From the NCBI GenBank assembly GCA_023247275.1, contig JAHFGT010000012.1:1-43575 (forward strand): a stretch of DNA of 43,575 nucleotides, written 5' to 3'. Positions 15,634 to 24,286 of this stretch are shown piece by piece. The notes beneath the pieces were generated by a model, which saw only the letters and a program-made list of their open reading frames with translations, did no database searches and was not told the DNA's origin. A program made the translations under genes and the position numbers. Positions within the stretch are counted from its first letter, which is position 1. Each line of letters starts with the position of its first letter. This DNA is from Candidatus Omnitrophota bacterium (GTDB lineage: Bacteria; Omnitrophota; Gorgyraeia; Aquiviventales; Aquiviventaceae).

Positions 15634-17097
15634 ATGAGACCAGGGACCACCTCAGCAGCCAACAGTATCAGGCTTGAGCGGCTGGACACCAACCGCTGGC
15701 ACATCCCGCCAACCGGTGGTATGCGAGTGCCTGGAGTCATCTTTGCCAACGAGCGGTTGATGCGCGATCTGCAGGCCGATCCGGCGCTGCAGCAGGTGGC
15801 AAATGTCGCGCACTTGCCAGGGATCGTCAAGGCCTCATTTGCGATGCCGGACATTCACTGGGGCTATGGATTCGCGATTGGCGGTGTGGCCGCGGTCGAT
15901 GCCAGCGACGGGGCGATCTCTCCTGGGGGCGTGGGCTACGATATCAATTGTGGCGTGCGGCTTGTGCGCACCGGGCTGTACGTCGATGAGGTTCAGCCGA
16001 AGTTGAAGACGCTGGTCGCGTCGCTGTTCAACGATGTCCCCTGCGGCGTCGGGATGAGCGGCGAGATCCGTCTGGGCCATCGCGACGCAGAACGCGTGAT
16101 GATCCAGGGGTCGCGGTGGGTGATTGGCAAGGGGTATGGTACCGCCGAAGATGTGGCGCACACCGAGTCTGAGGGATGCTTGCCAGACGCGGATCCGTCG
16201 CAGGTGTCTGAGCGCGCGCGCCGACGCGGCAGCGACCAGCTCGGGACCCTGGGCTCTGGCAACCATTTTCTTGAAGTACAAGCGGTCGAGACGGTCTATG
16301 ATCCACGCGCCGCCGCGCTAGGGTTGCAACAGGGACAGGTTGCGGTCATGATCCACTCTGGTTCTCGCGGGTTCGGCTATCAGATTTGCGACGATTACCT
16401 TGAGGTGACCGCGCAGGCGATGGCCGAATACGGGATCCAGGTGCCGGATCCGCAGCTGGCGTGTGCGCCGCTGCGCTCTGAGGCTGGACGCGCCTATCTT
16501 GGCGCGATGCGGTGCGCGGCCAATTATGCGTGGGCCAACCGGCAATGCTTGATGCATCTGGCCCGGGTCACATTCGAACGCGTCTTTGGACGCAGTTGGG
16601 AATCGCTGGAGATGGCGCTGGTCTATGATGTCGCGCACAACATCGCGAAATTTGAGCGCCACCGGGTCGATGGCCGCGAGCAATTGGTGTGTGTGCATCG
16701 TAAGGGTGCCACGCGGTCATTCCCGCCAGGCCACCCAGAGGTGCCGGCCGATTACCAAGCCATCGGCCAGCCGGTGATCGTCCCGGGCGACATGGGGCGG
16801 TACTCGTTTGTGCTGGTGGGCACCGAGACAGCGATGACCGAATCGTTCGGTAGTTGTTGTCACGGCGCTGGGCGGGTGATGTCTCGCGCGCAGGCGGTCA
16901 GGCACGCGGCCGGCCGATCCATCGAACACGAGCTGGAACAGCAGGGAATCATCGTGATGGGCCGGGGCCGAACAGGAATCGCCGAAGAGCAGCCGAGCGC
17001 GTACAAGGACGTCAATGACGTGGTGCAGGTGGTGCACGAGGCTGGGCTGGCCACACGGGTGGCTCGGCTGCGGCCGTTGGGCGTCATCAAAGGATAG
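15634..17097 (+). CDS. rtcB: RtcB family RNA ligase (GTP-dependent)
   Basis: A 487-residue 3'-phosphate/5'-hydroxyl RNA ligase. Key elements: GVGYDINCGVR (about residues 100-110) with the metal-binding Cys106, GTLGSGNHFLEVQ, HSGSRGFGYQI, VYDVAHNIAK, and SCCHGAGRVMSR, where His410 corresponds to the guanylylated histidine. The ATG at 15634 is preferred over upstream in-frame codons because it follows the archease stop directly. RtcB repairs RNAs cut to 2',3'-cyclic phosphate ends, including tRNAs. Neighbours are a VapC ribonuclease upstream and serS with a tRNA cluster downstream. Confidence 0.96.
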   Translation: MRPGTTSAANSIRLERLDTNRWHIPPTGGMRVPGVIFANERLMRDLQADPALQQVANVAHLPGIVKASFAMPDIHWGYGFAIGGVAAVDASDGAISPGGVGYDINCGVRLVRTGLYVDEVQPKLKTLVASLFNDVPCGVGMSGEIRLGHRDAERVMIQGSRWVIGKGYGTAEDVAHTESEGCLPDADPSQVSERARRRGSDQLGTLGSGNHFLEVQAVETVYDPRAAALGLQQGQVAVMIHSGSRGFGYQICDDYLEVTAQAMAEYGIQVPDPQLACAPLRSEAGRAYLGAMRCAANYAWANRQCLMHLARVTFERVFGRSWESLEMALVYDVAHNIAKFERHRVDGREQLVCVHRKGATRSFPPGHPEVPADYQAIGQPVIVPGDMGRYSFVLVGTETAMTESFGSCCHGAGRVMSRAQAVRHAAGRSIEHELEQQGIIVMGRGRTGIAEEQPSAYKDVNDVVQVVHEAGLATRVARLRPLGVIKG

Positions 17098-17117
17098 CGC
17101 GATTATGCGGCGGTCGG

Positions 17118-18377
17118 ATGCTTGATCTGAAATTGTTGCGCGAACAACCTGACCTGATCCGAGACGCGCTGAAACGGCGCGGCAGCCCTTTGACGATCGA
17201 CGGATTAGTGCAACTGGACCAGCATCGGCGCGAGCTCATCGCTGGGATCGAGCAGGATCGCAATCGGCTGAAAACAGCGTCGGACGCATTCGCCCGGCAG
17301 AAAACCGCCGGCCCGCGCACGCCGCCGGCTGACCTGAAACAGTTGTCCGATTCGATCGCGCAGCGCGAGCAGCAGCTCAAGCCATTGGAGTCGCGGATCG
17401 AGTCCGAGTTAGCCTATGTGCCGAACATTCCCCACGCATCGATCCCGGTGGGCGATGCCTCGGCGAACGAGCTCGTGCGCACCAGTGGGCAGCTACCGAC
17501 GTTTGCGTTTACGCCGCAGACCCACCTGCAGCTTGGGGAGTCGCGAGGATTCATCGATCTGGAGCGGGCCGCGAAGATGAGCGGCTCTCATTTTCCGCTG
17601 TTCATCGGCCAGGGCGCTCGGCTAGAGCGGGCGCTGATTCATTGGATGCTGGACGTGCACACCAAGGAACACGGCTATACGGAGGTGTCGCCGCCGGCTC
17701 TGGTCAACCGAGCGTCGATGTTTGCGACCGGGCAGCTACCGAAATTCGAAGAGGACATGTACCGGCTACGAGACGAAGACCTGTTTCTGATTCCGACCGC
17801 TGAAGTGCCGGTCACAAATCTGCACCGCGACGAAATCCTCGACGAGGCCACGCTGCCGCGGCAGTACGCGGCCGCTACCGCCTGCTTTCGCCGAGAGGCC
17901 GGATCGTATGGCAAAGACACTCGTGGCCTGGTGCGCGTCCATCAGTTCGACAAGGTGGAGCTGGTTAAGTTTGTCACGCCGGAGAGTTCGTACGATGAGC
18001 TGGAGCGACTAGTCCAGAACGCGGAAACAATCCTGCGGCGGTTGGGGCTGCACTATCGGGTTGTCTGTCTGGCGACAGGGGATCTGAGCTTTGCCGCGGC
18101 CAAATGTTATGACCTCGAAGTGTGGGCGCCTGGGCTCAACCAGTTTCTGGAGGTCTCCAGTTGCAGCAACTTCGAATCGTTCCAAGCCCGGCGCGCTGGA
18201 ATCCGGTATCGCCAGACGTTGACGAAGAAGACCGCGTATGTCCATACGCTCAATGGCTCAGGGGTGGCGCTCGCCAGGACATTCATTTGTCTCTTGGAGA
18301 CGCATCAACGAGCGGACGGGCGGATCACCGTGCCTGAACCGCTGAGACCATATCTCGATGGCCAAGCGATCCTCTAG
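17118..18377 (+). CDS. serS: Seryl-tRNA synthetase
   Basis: A 419-residue class II synthetase. The N-terminal helical arm that grips the long variable arm of tRNA-Ser spans about residues 25-100 (ELIAGIEQDRNRLKTA...SIAQREQQLKPLESRIE). The catalytic core has motif 2 (ACFRREAGSYGKDTRGLVRVHQFDKVEL), TAEVPVTNLH, and motif 3 (LNGSGVALARTFICLLE). The four serine tRNA genes lie immediately downstream on the same strand. It overlaps the next gene by 20 nt. Confidence 0.97.
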   Translation: MLDLKLLREQPDLIRDALKRRGSPLTIDGLVQLDQHRRELIAGIEQDRNRLKTASDAFARQKTAGPRTPPADLKQLSDSIAQREQQLKPLESRIESELAYVPNIPHASIPVGDASANELVRTSGQLPTFAFTPQTHLQLGESRGFIDLERAAKMSGSHFPLFIGQGARLERALIHWMLDVHTKEHGYTEVSPPALVNRASMFATGQLPKFEEDMYRLRDEDLFLIPTAEVPVTNLHRDEILDEATLPRQYAAATACFRREAGSYGKDTRGLVRVHQFDKVELVKFVTPESSYDELERLVQNAETILRRLGLHYRVVCLATGDLSFAAAKCYDLEVWAPGLNQFLEVSSCSNFESFQARRAGIRYRQTLTKKTAYVHTLNGSGVALARTFICLLETHQRADGRITVPEPLRPYLDGQAIL

Positions 18378-19101
18378 CGGCAGGCATTCGGGTCTGAGCA
18401 CGTTGGTGCGGCGGCTGGTGATCGCCGTGATGGTGGTCTTGCTGGTGCCGTTTGCGATCGGCCTACTGACAGCGGTGGTGGAACGTCTGGATGGTCTTGA
18501 GCTATACGGCGGCACGGCGGGGGAATGGGCGGGTTGGGGGTTTGCCACCTACCTCGGACTCCACCTGCTGCTGTATCGGGCGGTCGGGTGGTTTCGAGCC
18601 AGCCATCGGGTGTTTTCCACGCTGGCCCAGTGGCTGTTTGGCAGCCAGGTGACCAGCGTCGAGCAGGCTGGTGGGGGCGGCGGGAAAACAAAGAGTCGGG
18701 GGTCGAAGGGCGGTGAGGCGGCCGGATCAGAAGGCTCAACGCTCGTGGCCTTCAGCCCGTATGTCATCCCGGTGTACGCCGTGCTGACCTGCGTGATCGG
18801 ATCGGTGTTGCAACGATGGTGGAACCACTCGTGGATCCCAGGTGCGGTCATGTTTTTCGTCGGGTTGACGATGGGGTTTCACTGGCTGATGACGGCCGAT
18901 GAGCTGCAGCAGCAGCGGGAACGCTGGTATATCGAAACCTATTTACTGGCCATCGGGATCGTGTTCATGCTGACGGTGCTGGTGGTGTCCGCCTGCCTGC
19001 CGCTGACCGTCCCGGCGTTTTCGTTTGCCGCCGCGCTCTCCGAGGGCATGGCCCGGGCCCAGGCGATCTATACCGCACTCGTGAATCAATTGTTCTTTTA
19101 A
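18358..19101 (+). CDS. Multi-pass membrane protein, unknown
   Basis: A 247-residue protein with about five or six hydrophobic segments: RRLVIAVMVVLLVPFAIGLLTAVV, WGFATYLGLHLLLYRAVGW, SPYVIPVYAVLTCVIGSVL, IPGAVMFFVGLTMGFHWLM, and YLLAIGIVFMLTVLVVSACLPL. A Gly/Ser/Lys-rich linker (about residues 102-125) separates the halves. The GFHWLMTADELQQQR segment may be a cytoplasmic loop. No family assigned. It starts 20 nt inside serS, so it is co-translated, and the tRNA cluster follows after 63 nt. Confidence 0.75.
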   Translation: MAKRSSSGRHSGLSTLVRRLVIAVMVVLLVPFAIGLLTAVVERLDGLELYGGTAGEWAGWGFATYLGLHLLLYRAVGWFRASHRVFSTLAQWLFGSQVTSVEQAGGGGGKTKSRGSKGGEAAGSEGSTLVAFSPYVIPVYAVLTCVIGSVLQRWWNHSWIPGAVMFFVGLTMGFHWLMTADELQQQRERWYIETYLLAIGIVFMLTVLVVSACLPLTVPAFSFAAALSEGMARAQAIYTALVNQLFF

Positions 19102-19164
19102 CGTACCCCTCGGCACATACCGTGTGCCTCGGGGCGAATGGCCACTGGTATCTGAGGGCCAATC

Positions 19165-19251
19165 GGAGGAGTGGCTGAGTGGTTGAAAGCGCCTGTCTTG
19201 AAAACAGGTAGAGCCGCAAGGCTCTCAGAGGTTCGAATCCTCTCTCCTCCG
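19165..19251 (+). tRNA. tRNA-Ser(UGA)
   Basis: An 87-nt class II tRNA: acceptor GGAGGAG/CTCCTCC, discriminator G19251. The anticodon loop CTTGAAA has TGA at 34-36. The long variable arm, GAGCC-GCAA-GGCTC, is a serine identity element. T loop TTCGAAT. CCA is not encoded. Confidence 0.96.
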
Positions 19252-19271
19252 TGTTTCAGTTCATTGATGCT

Positions 19272-19358
19272 GGAGAGGTGGCTGAGTGGTTGAAAGCGCT
19301 GGTCTCGAAAACCGGTAGGGCCGCAAGGCCCTCGAGAGTTCGAATCTCTCCCTCTCCG
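19272..19358 (+). tRNA. tRNA-Ser(CGA)
   Basis: An 87-nt class II tRNA: acceptor GGAGAGG/CCTCTCC, discriminator G19358. The anticodon loop CTCGAAA gives CGA. The variable arm is GGGCC-GCAA-GGCCC. It closely resembles the preceding tRNA-Ser. CCA is not encoded. Confidence 0.96.
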
Positions 19359-19452
19359 TTTTCACGGAATGTTCCGACGCTGGAAGGGCCATTTCTCTCT
19401 TTGCAGAGGGCTTGTTCCGCTTTACACTGTCTCATACTTGGGGGACCGTTCA

Positions 19453-19541
19453 GGAGAGGTGCGAGAGCGGTTGAATCGGCACGCTTGGAAAGCGTGAAGC
19501 TGCCGCAAGGTGGCTCCCGGGTTCGAATCCCGGCCTCTCCG
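19453..19541 (+). tRNA. tRNA-Ser(GGA)
   Basis: An 89-nt class II tRNA: acceptor GGAGAGG/CCTCTCC, discriminator G19541. The anticodon stem CACGC/GCGTG surrounds loop TTGGAAA, so GGA is at 34-36. Long variable arm (GCTGCCGCAAGGTGGC). CCA is not encoded. Confidence 0.95.
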
Positions 19542-19555
19542 TTGGTTGCATCTGT

Positions 19556-19629
19556 GCGCTCGTAGCTCAACTGGATAGAGCATCAGCTTGCGGAGCTGAG
19601 GGTTCCGAGTTCAAATCTCGGCGAGCGCG
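19556..19629 (+). tRNA. tRNA-Arg(GCG)
   Basis: A 74-nt tRNA: acceptor GCGCTCG (19556-19562) pairs with CGAGCGC (19622-19628), discriminator G19629. D stem GCTC/GAGC; anticodon stem TCAGC/GCTGA with loop TTGCGGA, so the anticodon is GCG (reads CGC). T arm CCGAG-TTCAAAT-CTCGG. Most bacteria instead use tRNA-Arg(ACG), whose A34 is converted to inosine by TadA. A TadA homologue begins 29 nt downstream. Confidence 0.94.
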
Positions 19630-19657
19630 TTTTCTTTGAGGTAGGGGAACAGCTTGC

Positions 19658-20119
19658 ATGATGAAACCGGATGAGCAGTATATGCGCGAAGCGCTCAAAG
19701 AGGCCGAACAAGCGCTCGTGTCGAAGGATCGGCCGATCGGCACCGTGATTGTCCAGGATGGGCAGGTGATCGCTCGCGCGCACCACCAGGTCAAGCTGCT
19801 GCGCGATCCGACCGCGCACGCGACGATTATCGCCATTACGCAGGGGGCGAACGCGGTACAGTCGGATCAGTTGCCAGAGGTGTCGGTGTATGTCACGCAG
19901 GAGCCGTGCGCGATGTGCATGGGGGCGCTGCTGTTGTGTGGCGCGGCACGAGTGGTGTATGGCGCGGCCGATACCAAACGCGGGGCGTGCGGATCGGTCA
20001 TTGATCTGACGAATAATGAGCGGCTCAATCGCCGGCTCATCGTCGTCCGGGATGTGCTGGCCGGTGAGTGCTCGGCGCTGCTGCGCAAATCGGCGGCGAG
20101 TTTGCGGGCTGGGAGCTAA
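19658..20119 (+). CDS. tadA: TadA-family deaminase homologue lacking the catalytic Glu
   Basis: A 153-residue cytidine-deaminase-fold protein aligning along its length with tRNA adenosine deaminase TadA (RPIGTVIVQDGQVIA, DPTAHA, YVTQEPCAMCMGALL, VVYGAADTKRGACGS). The zinc ligands (His of TAHA, Cys pair of PCAMC) are present. The motif that should read HAE reads HAT, so the proton-shuttling glutamate (E. coli Glu59) is a threonine. The Asn that contacts the target base (E. coli N46, in WNRP) aligns with His in AHHQ. It lies between tRNA-Arg(GCG) and tRNA-Ser(GCU). It may be an inactive or repurposed relative. Either ATG (19658 or 19661) could start it. Confidence 0.88.
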   Translation: MMKPDEQYMREALKEAEQALVSKDRPIGTVIVQDGQVIARAHHQVKLLRDPTAHATIIAITQGANAVQSDQLPEVSVYVTQEPCAMCMGALLLCGAARVVYGAADTKRGACGSVIDLTNNERLNRRLIVVRDVLAGECSALLRKSAASLRAGS

Positions 20120-20141
20120 CGGATTTCTCTTCTGTGGAATT

Positions 20142-20234
20142 GGAGAGGTCGCATAGGCCGGTCGAGTGCGGCGGTTTGCTAAACCGTTGTACGGGGGAAA
20201 CCCCGTACCGAGGGTTCGAATCCCTCCCTCTCCG
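20142..20234 (+). tRNA. tRNA-Ser(GCU)
   Basis: A 93-nt class II tRNA: acceptor GGAGAGG/CCTCTCC, discriminator G20234. Anticodon loop TTGCTAA gives GCT at 34-36. Long variable arm (GTACGGGG-GAAA-CCCCGTAC). T arm GAGGG-TTCGAAT-CCCTC. It completes the set of four serine isoacceptors downstream of serS. Confidence 0.95.
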
Positions 20235-20243
20235 GTTTTTCAC

Positions 20244-20744
20244 ATGACTCGGCGGCATGACGGTGTGATCGCGTTTGCGATTTTTGGGATCGTGTTCGGG
20301 CTGATTGGGCTCGCGGTGAACACGCGCACGTTGCTGGCGGTGCTCCATTTCAAAGCCAATCCGTCGGCGCTTGGTGAATCAGGACAGCACGTGCTGAACG
20401 AATTTGGCATCGTGGCGATGAGTTCCATCGCGACGAACGTGGTGACTGGCGTACTGCTCATCGTGGCCGGGATTGCCTTGTTCATTGGCGCCGGATGGGG
20501 GCGCACGCTGTATGTGACCGCCGCAATCATTACCATCGTCAATCGAGGGCTGACGTTTCCGCTGCATTTTCTCGACGTCGGGACCGCCACCGAGACCGTG
20601 CAGCAATTCGGCGCGCACGTCGGCAGCGTCATCGGCGATCTGTGCGTTATCGCGTTTAATATCGCCGCCATCTGGTTCTTCAGCCGCGCCGCCATCAAGC
20701 GCGTGTGTGCTCCAAGCGAACCGACGACCCCCGCCGTAAGATGA
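20244..20744 (+). CDS. Small four-helix membrane protein
   Basis: About 166 residues starting 9 nt after tRNA-Ser(GCU). Four hydrophobic stretches: GVIAFAIFGIVFGLIGLAV, SIATNVVTGVLLIVAGIALFIGAG, LYVTAAIITIVNRGLTFPL, and VIGDLCVIAFNIAAIWFFSRA. No motif or family recognised. Its TGA overlaps the dnaX ATG (ATGA), so it is translationally linked to dnaX. With so short a leader it is probably translated from RNA released by tRNA processing. Confidence 0.7.
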   Translation: MTRRHDGVIAFAIFGIVFGLIGLAVNTRTLLAVLHFKANPSALGESGQHVLNEFGIVAMSSIATNVVTGVLLIVAGIALFIGAGWGRTLYVTAAIITIVNRGLTFPLHFLDVGTATETVQQFGAHVGSVIGDLCVIAFNIAAIWFFSRAAIKRVCAPSEPTTPAVR

Positions 20745-22474
20745 CCTATATCGCCTTGGCCCGCAAGTACCGCCCGCAGCGATTCGACGACCTACTCGGA
20801 CAGCCACATGTCACGCAGACGCTCACCAAAGCGCTCGAGAGTCAGCGCATTGGACAGGCCTATCTGTTTACCGGCCAGCGTGGCGTCGGAAAAACGTCAG
20901 CGGCTCGGATCCTCGCCAAATGTCTGAACTGCGCCCACGGGCCAACCCCGACGCCGTGCGACACGTGCCCAAGCTGCACGCAGATCGCGCAGGGCCGCAG
21001 CCTGGATGTCGTCGAGATCGATGGTGCGTCAAACCGGGGAATCGATGAGATCCGGCAGTTGCGAGAGACCGTCCCGTATTCACCGACGACCGGCGCCTTT
21101 CGGGTCTATATTATCGACGAAGTCCATATGCTCACGACCGAGGCGTTCAACGCACTGCTCAAGACGCTGGAAGAACCCCCCGCGCATGTGAAGTTCATCT
21201 TCGCCACGACCGCGGCGAACAAAGTGCCGCCGACGATCCTGTCAAGGTGCCAGCGGTTTGATTTCCGCCGAATTGAATCCGGCCTGATGGTCGATGCGCT
21301 GCGGCGATTGGCAGCGGCTGAACAACTCACGGTCGAGGACGCCGCGCTGTACGCGGTCGCCCGGGCGGCGGACGGCAGTCTACGCGACGCAGAGGTCGTC
21401 CTCGAACAGTTGGCCAGTTTTGCCGATGGTACGATCACAGAGCCCACCGTCACCGCGCTGTTAGGCGCGGTGGAATCAGACGCCTTGGTGCGCTGGACCC
21501 AGGCGATCCTTGATCGACAAGCGCCGCAGGCGCTGGCCTTGGTGCTCGAACCGTTGGAGCGCGGCAAGGACGAGGTGCAACTCTTGACCGGGTTGTTGCG
21601 CCAGTTGCGCAACGTGCTGTTGGTGCGGACGCTTGCCGACGCGCCAGCCCGCGACATGCTGCTGAGCCGATTGGTCGACGAGGCGCCCGAGCGATTGCAA
21701 CAGCTCCAGGTCCAGGCCGCGCCATGGAGCGTCCAGGAATTGCTGGTGCTGTTGCAGATGGCGACCAGCGTGTATGAGCTGATCCGTCGCAGCCCGGTGG
21801 CCCAAACCTTGCTGGAGCTGTTGGTGATCAAGCTGGCGACACGAGACGCGTGGCAATCACTGGACGAGCTGGCTCGTCGACTGGAACACCTGTCGACACG
21901 CCACGATGCCGGCGAGGCGATCGCCTCCACGTCAACCGCCTCGCACCTGACGGCGGTCGAGCCAACCGCTCGCCTGATCACCCGGCCACCGGAATCACAG
22001 ACCGCGACGACCAACCCTGCCCCATCGCCGCTGCCATCAGCAGAATCGGTCGGCGGATCCTCGTCAGTCGCGGCACCCGCAGCCGGACAGTTGCCAGGGT
22101 CAGTGCATGCGGTGTGGACGACATTTCTCGAACGGTTGGGATCGCAGAAGATGTCACTCGCCGCGTATCTGATGGATGCGCAGCCGTTGGGGTGCGAACA
22201 GGGCCTGTTGACCGTTGGGTTGCCAGGGTATGCGCTCCATTACGAAGTCCTGTCGTTGCCCGATAATCGCCGATTGATTGATCGGCTACTCACCGAACTG
22301 TCCGGGACCAGCATCTCGGTGCAGTACACGACCGTGCAGACCGTCCCGGCGCCAGGCGCTGACGCAGCGACGACAGCGCCCAGGCCGCCAGGGTCAGACT
22401 CCCCGGTCATTCAGGATATTGTGAACTTGTTCAACGCCACGATCGTCGATCGCCCGCAGACCTCGTCACCCTAA
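20741..22474 (+). CDS. dnaX: DNA polymerase III subunit gamma/tau
   Basis: A 577-residue clamp-loader ATPase. It starts TYIALARKYRPQRFDDLLGQ, with Walker A GQRGVGKTSAAR (about 44-55), zinc module CLNC...CDTCPSC, Walker B YIIDEVHML, KTLEEPP and SRCQRFDF (sensor/arginine finger region). The C-terminal third is Pro/Ser/Ala-rich, then a tau-like domain. I see no A-run of the type used for programmed frameshifting in E. coli dnaX, so only one product is predicted. The ATG at 20741 overlaps the preceding gene's stop. Confidence 0.96.
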   Translation: MTYIALARKYRPQRFDDLLGQPHVTQTLTKALESQRIGQAYLFTGQRGVGKTSAARILAKCLNCAHGPTPTPCDTCPSCTQIAQGRSLDVVEIDGASNRGIDEIRQLRETVPYSPTTGAFRVYIIDEVHMLTTEAFNALLKTLEEPPAHVKFIFATTAANKVPPTILSRCQRFDFRRIESGLMVDALRRLAAAEQLTVEDAALYAVARAADGSLRDAEVVLEQLASFADGTITEPTVTALLGAVESDALVRWTQAILDRQAPQALALVLEPLERGKDEVQLLTGLLRQLRNVLLVRTLADAPARDMLLSRLVDEAPERLQQLQVQAAPWSVQELLVLLQMATSVYELIRRSPVAQTLLELLVIKLATRDAWQSLDELARRLEHLSTRHDAGEAIASTSTASHLTAVEPTARLITRPPESQTATTNPAPSPLPSAESVGGSSSVAAPAAGQLPGSVHAVWTTFLERLGSQKMSLAAYLMDAQPLGCEQGLLTVGLPGYALHYEVLSLPDNRRLIDRLLTELSGTSISVQYTTVQTVPAPGADAATTAPRPPGSDSPVIQDIVNLFNATIVDRPQTSSP

Positions 22475-22495
22475 TCGGGTGCACGGAATGGATTC

Positions 22496-23104
22496 GTGAT
22501 GGCCATGACCTATGCCAAGCCGTTTGTCCGGTTGCTCGAAGCGCTCGAGCGCTTACCAGGGATTGGGCCGCGTTCGGCCGAACGGATCGCGTTTCATCTC
22601 CTGCGGATGCCGGTGGAACAGGCCAGCCAGCTGAGCCGCGCCATTGTCGAGGTGAAAGAGCAGCTCCGGTTCTGCGACATCTGCTTCAATGTCAGCGAGG
22701 CAGCTCGGTGCCAGATCTGCCAGGATTCTGCGCGCGACCCAGGGATCCTCTGCGTGGTCGAGGAGCCGAAGGACGTGCTCGCAATCGAAAAAACCGGCAC
22801 GTATCACGGGTTGTACCACGTCTTACTGGGGGCGATCGCGCCGCTGGATGGGATCGGGCCAGAGCGGCTGAAGATCGACGAGCTCGTCCATCGACTCAGC
22901 GAAGGGCTGGTACAGGAAATCATTCTGGCGACTGACGCGGACAAAGACGGCGAGACAACGGCGGCGTACCTCTCGAAGGTGCTGCGACCGTCAGGGATTC
23001 GGCTCACCCGGATCGCCTCCGGGATCCCGGTTGGCAGCCATCTAGAATATGCTGACCAAGCGACGCTCACGCGGGCGCTTGAGGGCAGGCGGGAACTGCA
23101 TTGA
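22496..23104 (+). CDS. recR: Recombination protein RecR
   Basis: About 200 residues: helix-hairpin-helix LERLPGIGPRSAERIAFHLL, zinc finger CDIC...CQIC, and the Toprim domain (ILCVVEEPKDVLAIEKTGTYHGLYHVL; IILATDADKDGETTAAYL). It acts with RecO/RecF to load RecA at gaps. The start is a cluster GTG-ATG-GCC-ATG (22496, 22499, 22505). It follows dnaX by 21 nt. The nucleoid-protein gene ybaB, usually between dnaX and recR, is absent. Confidence 0.95.
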   Translation: MMAMTYAKPFVRLLEALERLPGIGPRSAERIAFHLLRMPVEQASQLSRAIVEVKEQLRFCDICFNVSEAARCQICQDSARDPGILCVVEEPKDVLAIEKTGTYHGLYHVLLGAIAPLDGIGPERLKIDELVHRLSEGLVQEIILATDADKDGETTAAYLSKVLRPSGIRLTRIASGIPVGSHLEYADQATLTRALEGRRELH

Positions 23105-23128
23105 GGGGCAGTGGACAGGAGGAGCGGC

Positions 23129-24196
<1,068 letters not shown>

Positions 24197-24206
24197 CCTG
24201 TTGTCA

Positions 24207-24267
24207 ATCGGGGACAGCCACTGATTGCCTCCCACCGTTCAGATGGAAATCAGTGGCTGTCCCCGAT
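24207..24267. repeat. Palindromic repeat GGGGACAGCCACTGAT, copy 1
   Basis: Arms 24207-24226 and 24248-24267 are exact 20-bp complements around a 21-nt loop. It lies between the convergent fbaB and the DUF3332 gene, where it could terminate both transcripts. Other copies are at 26841-26903 and 38212-38278, with the same arm core and unrelated loops. Confidence 0.9.
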
Positions 24268-24286
24268 CCTATCCGTCACCGACTGA

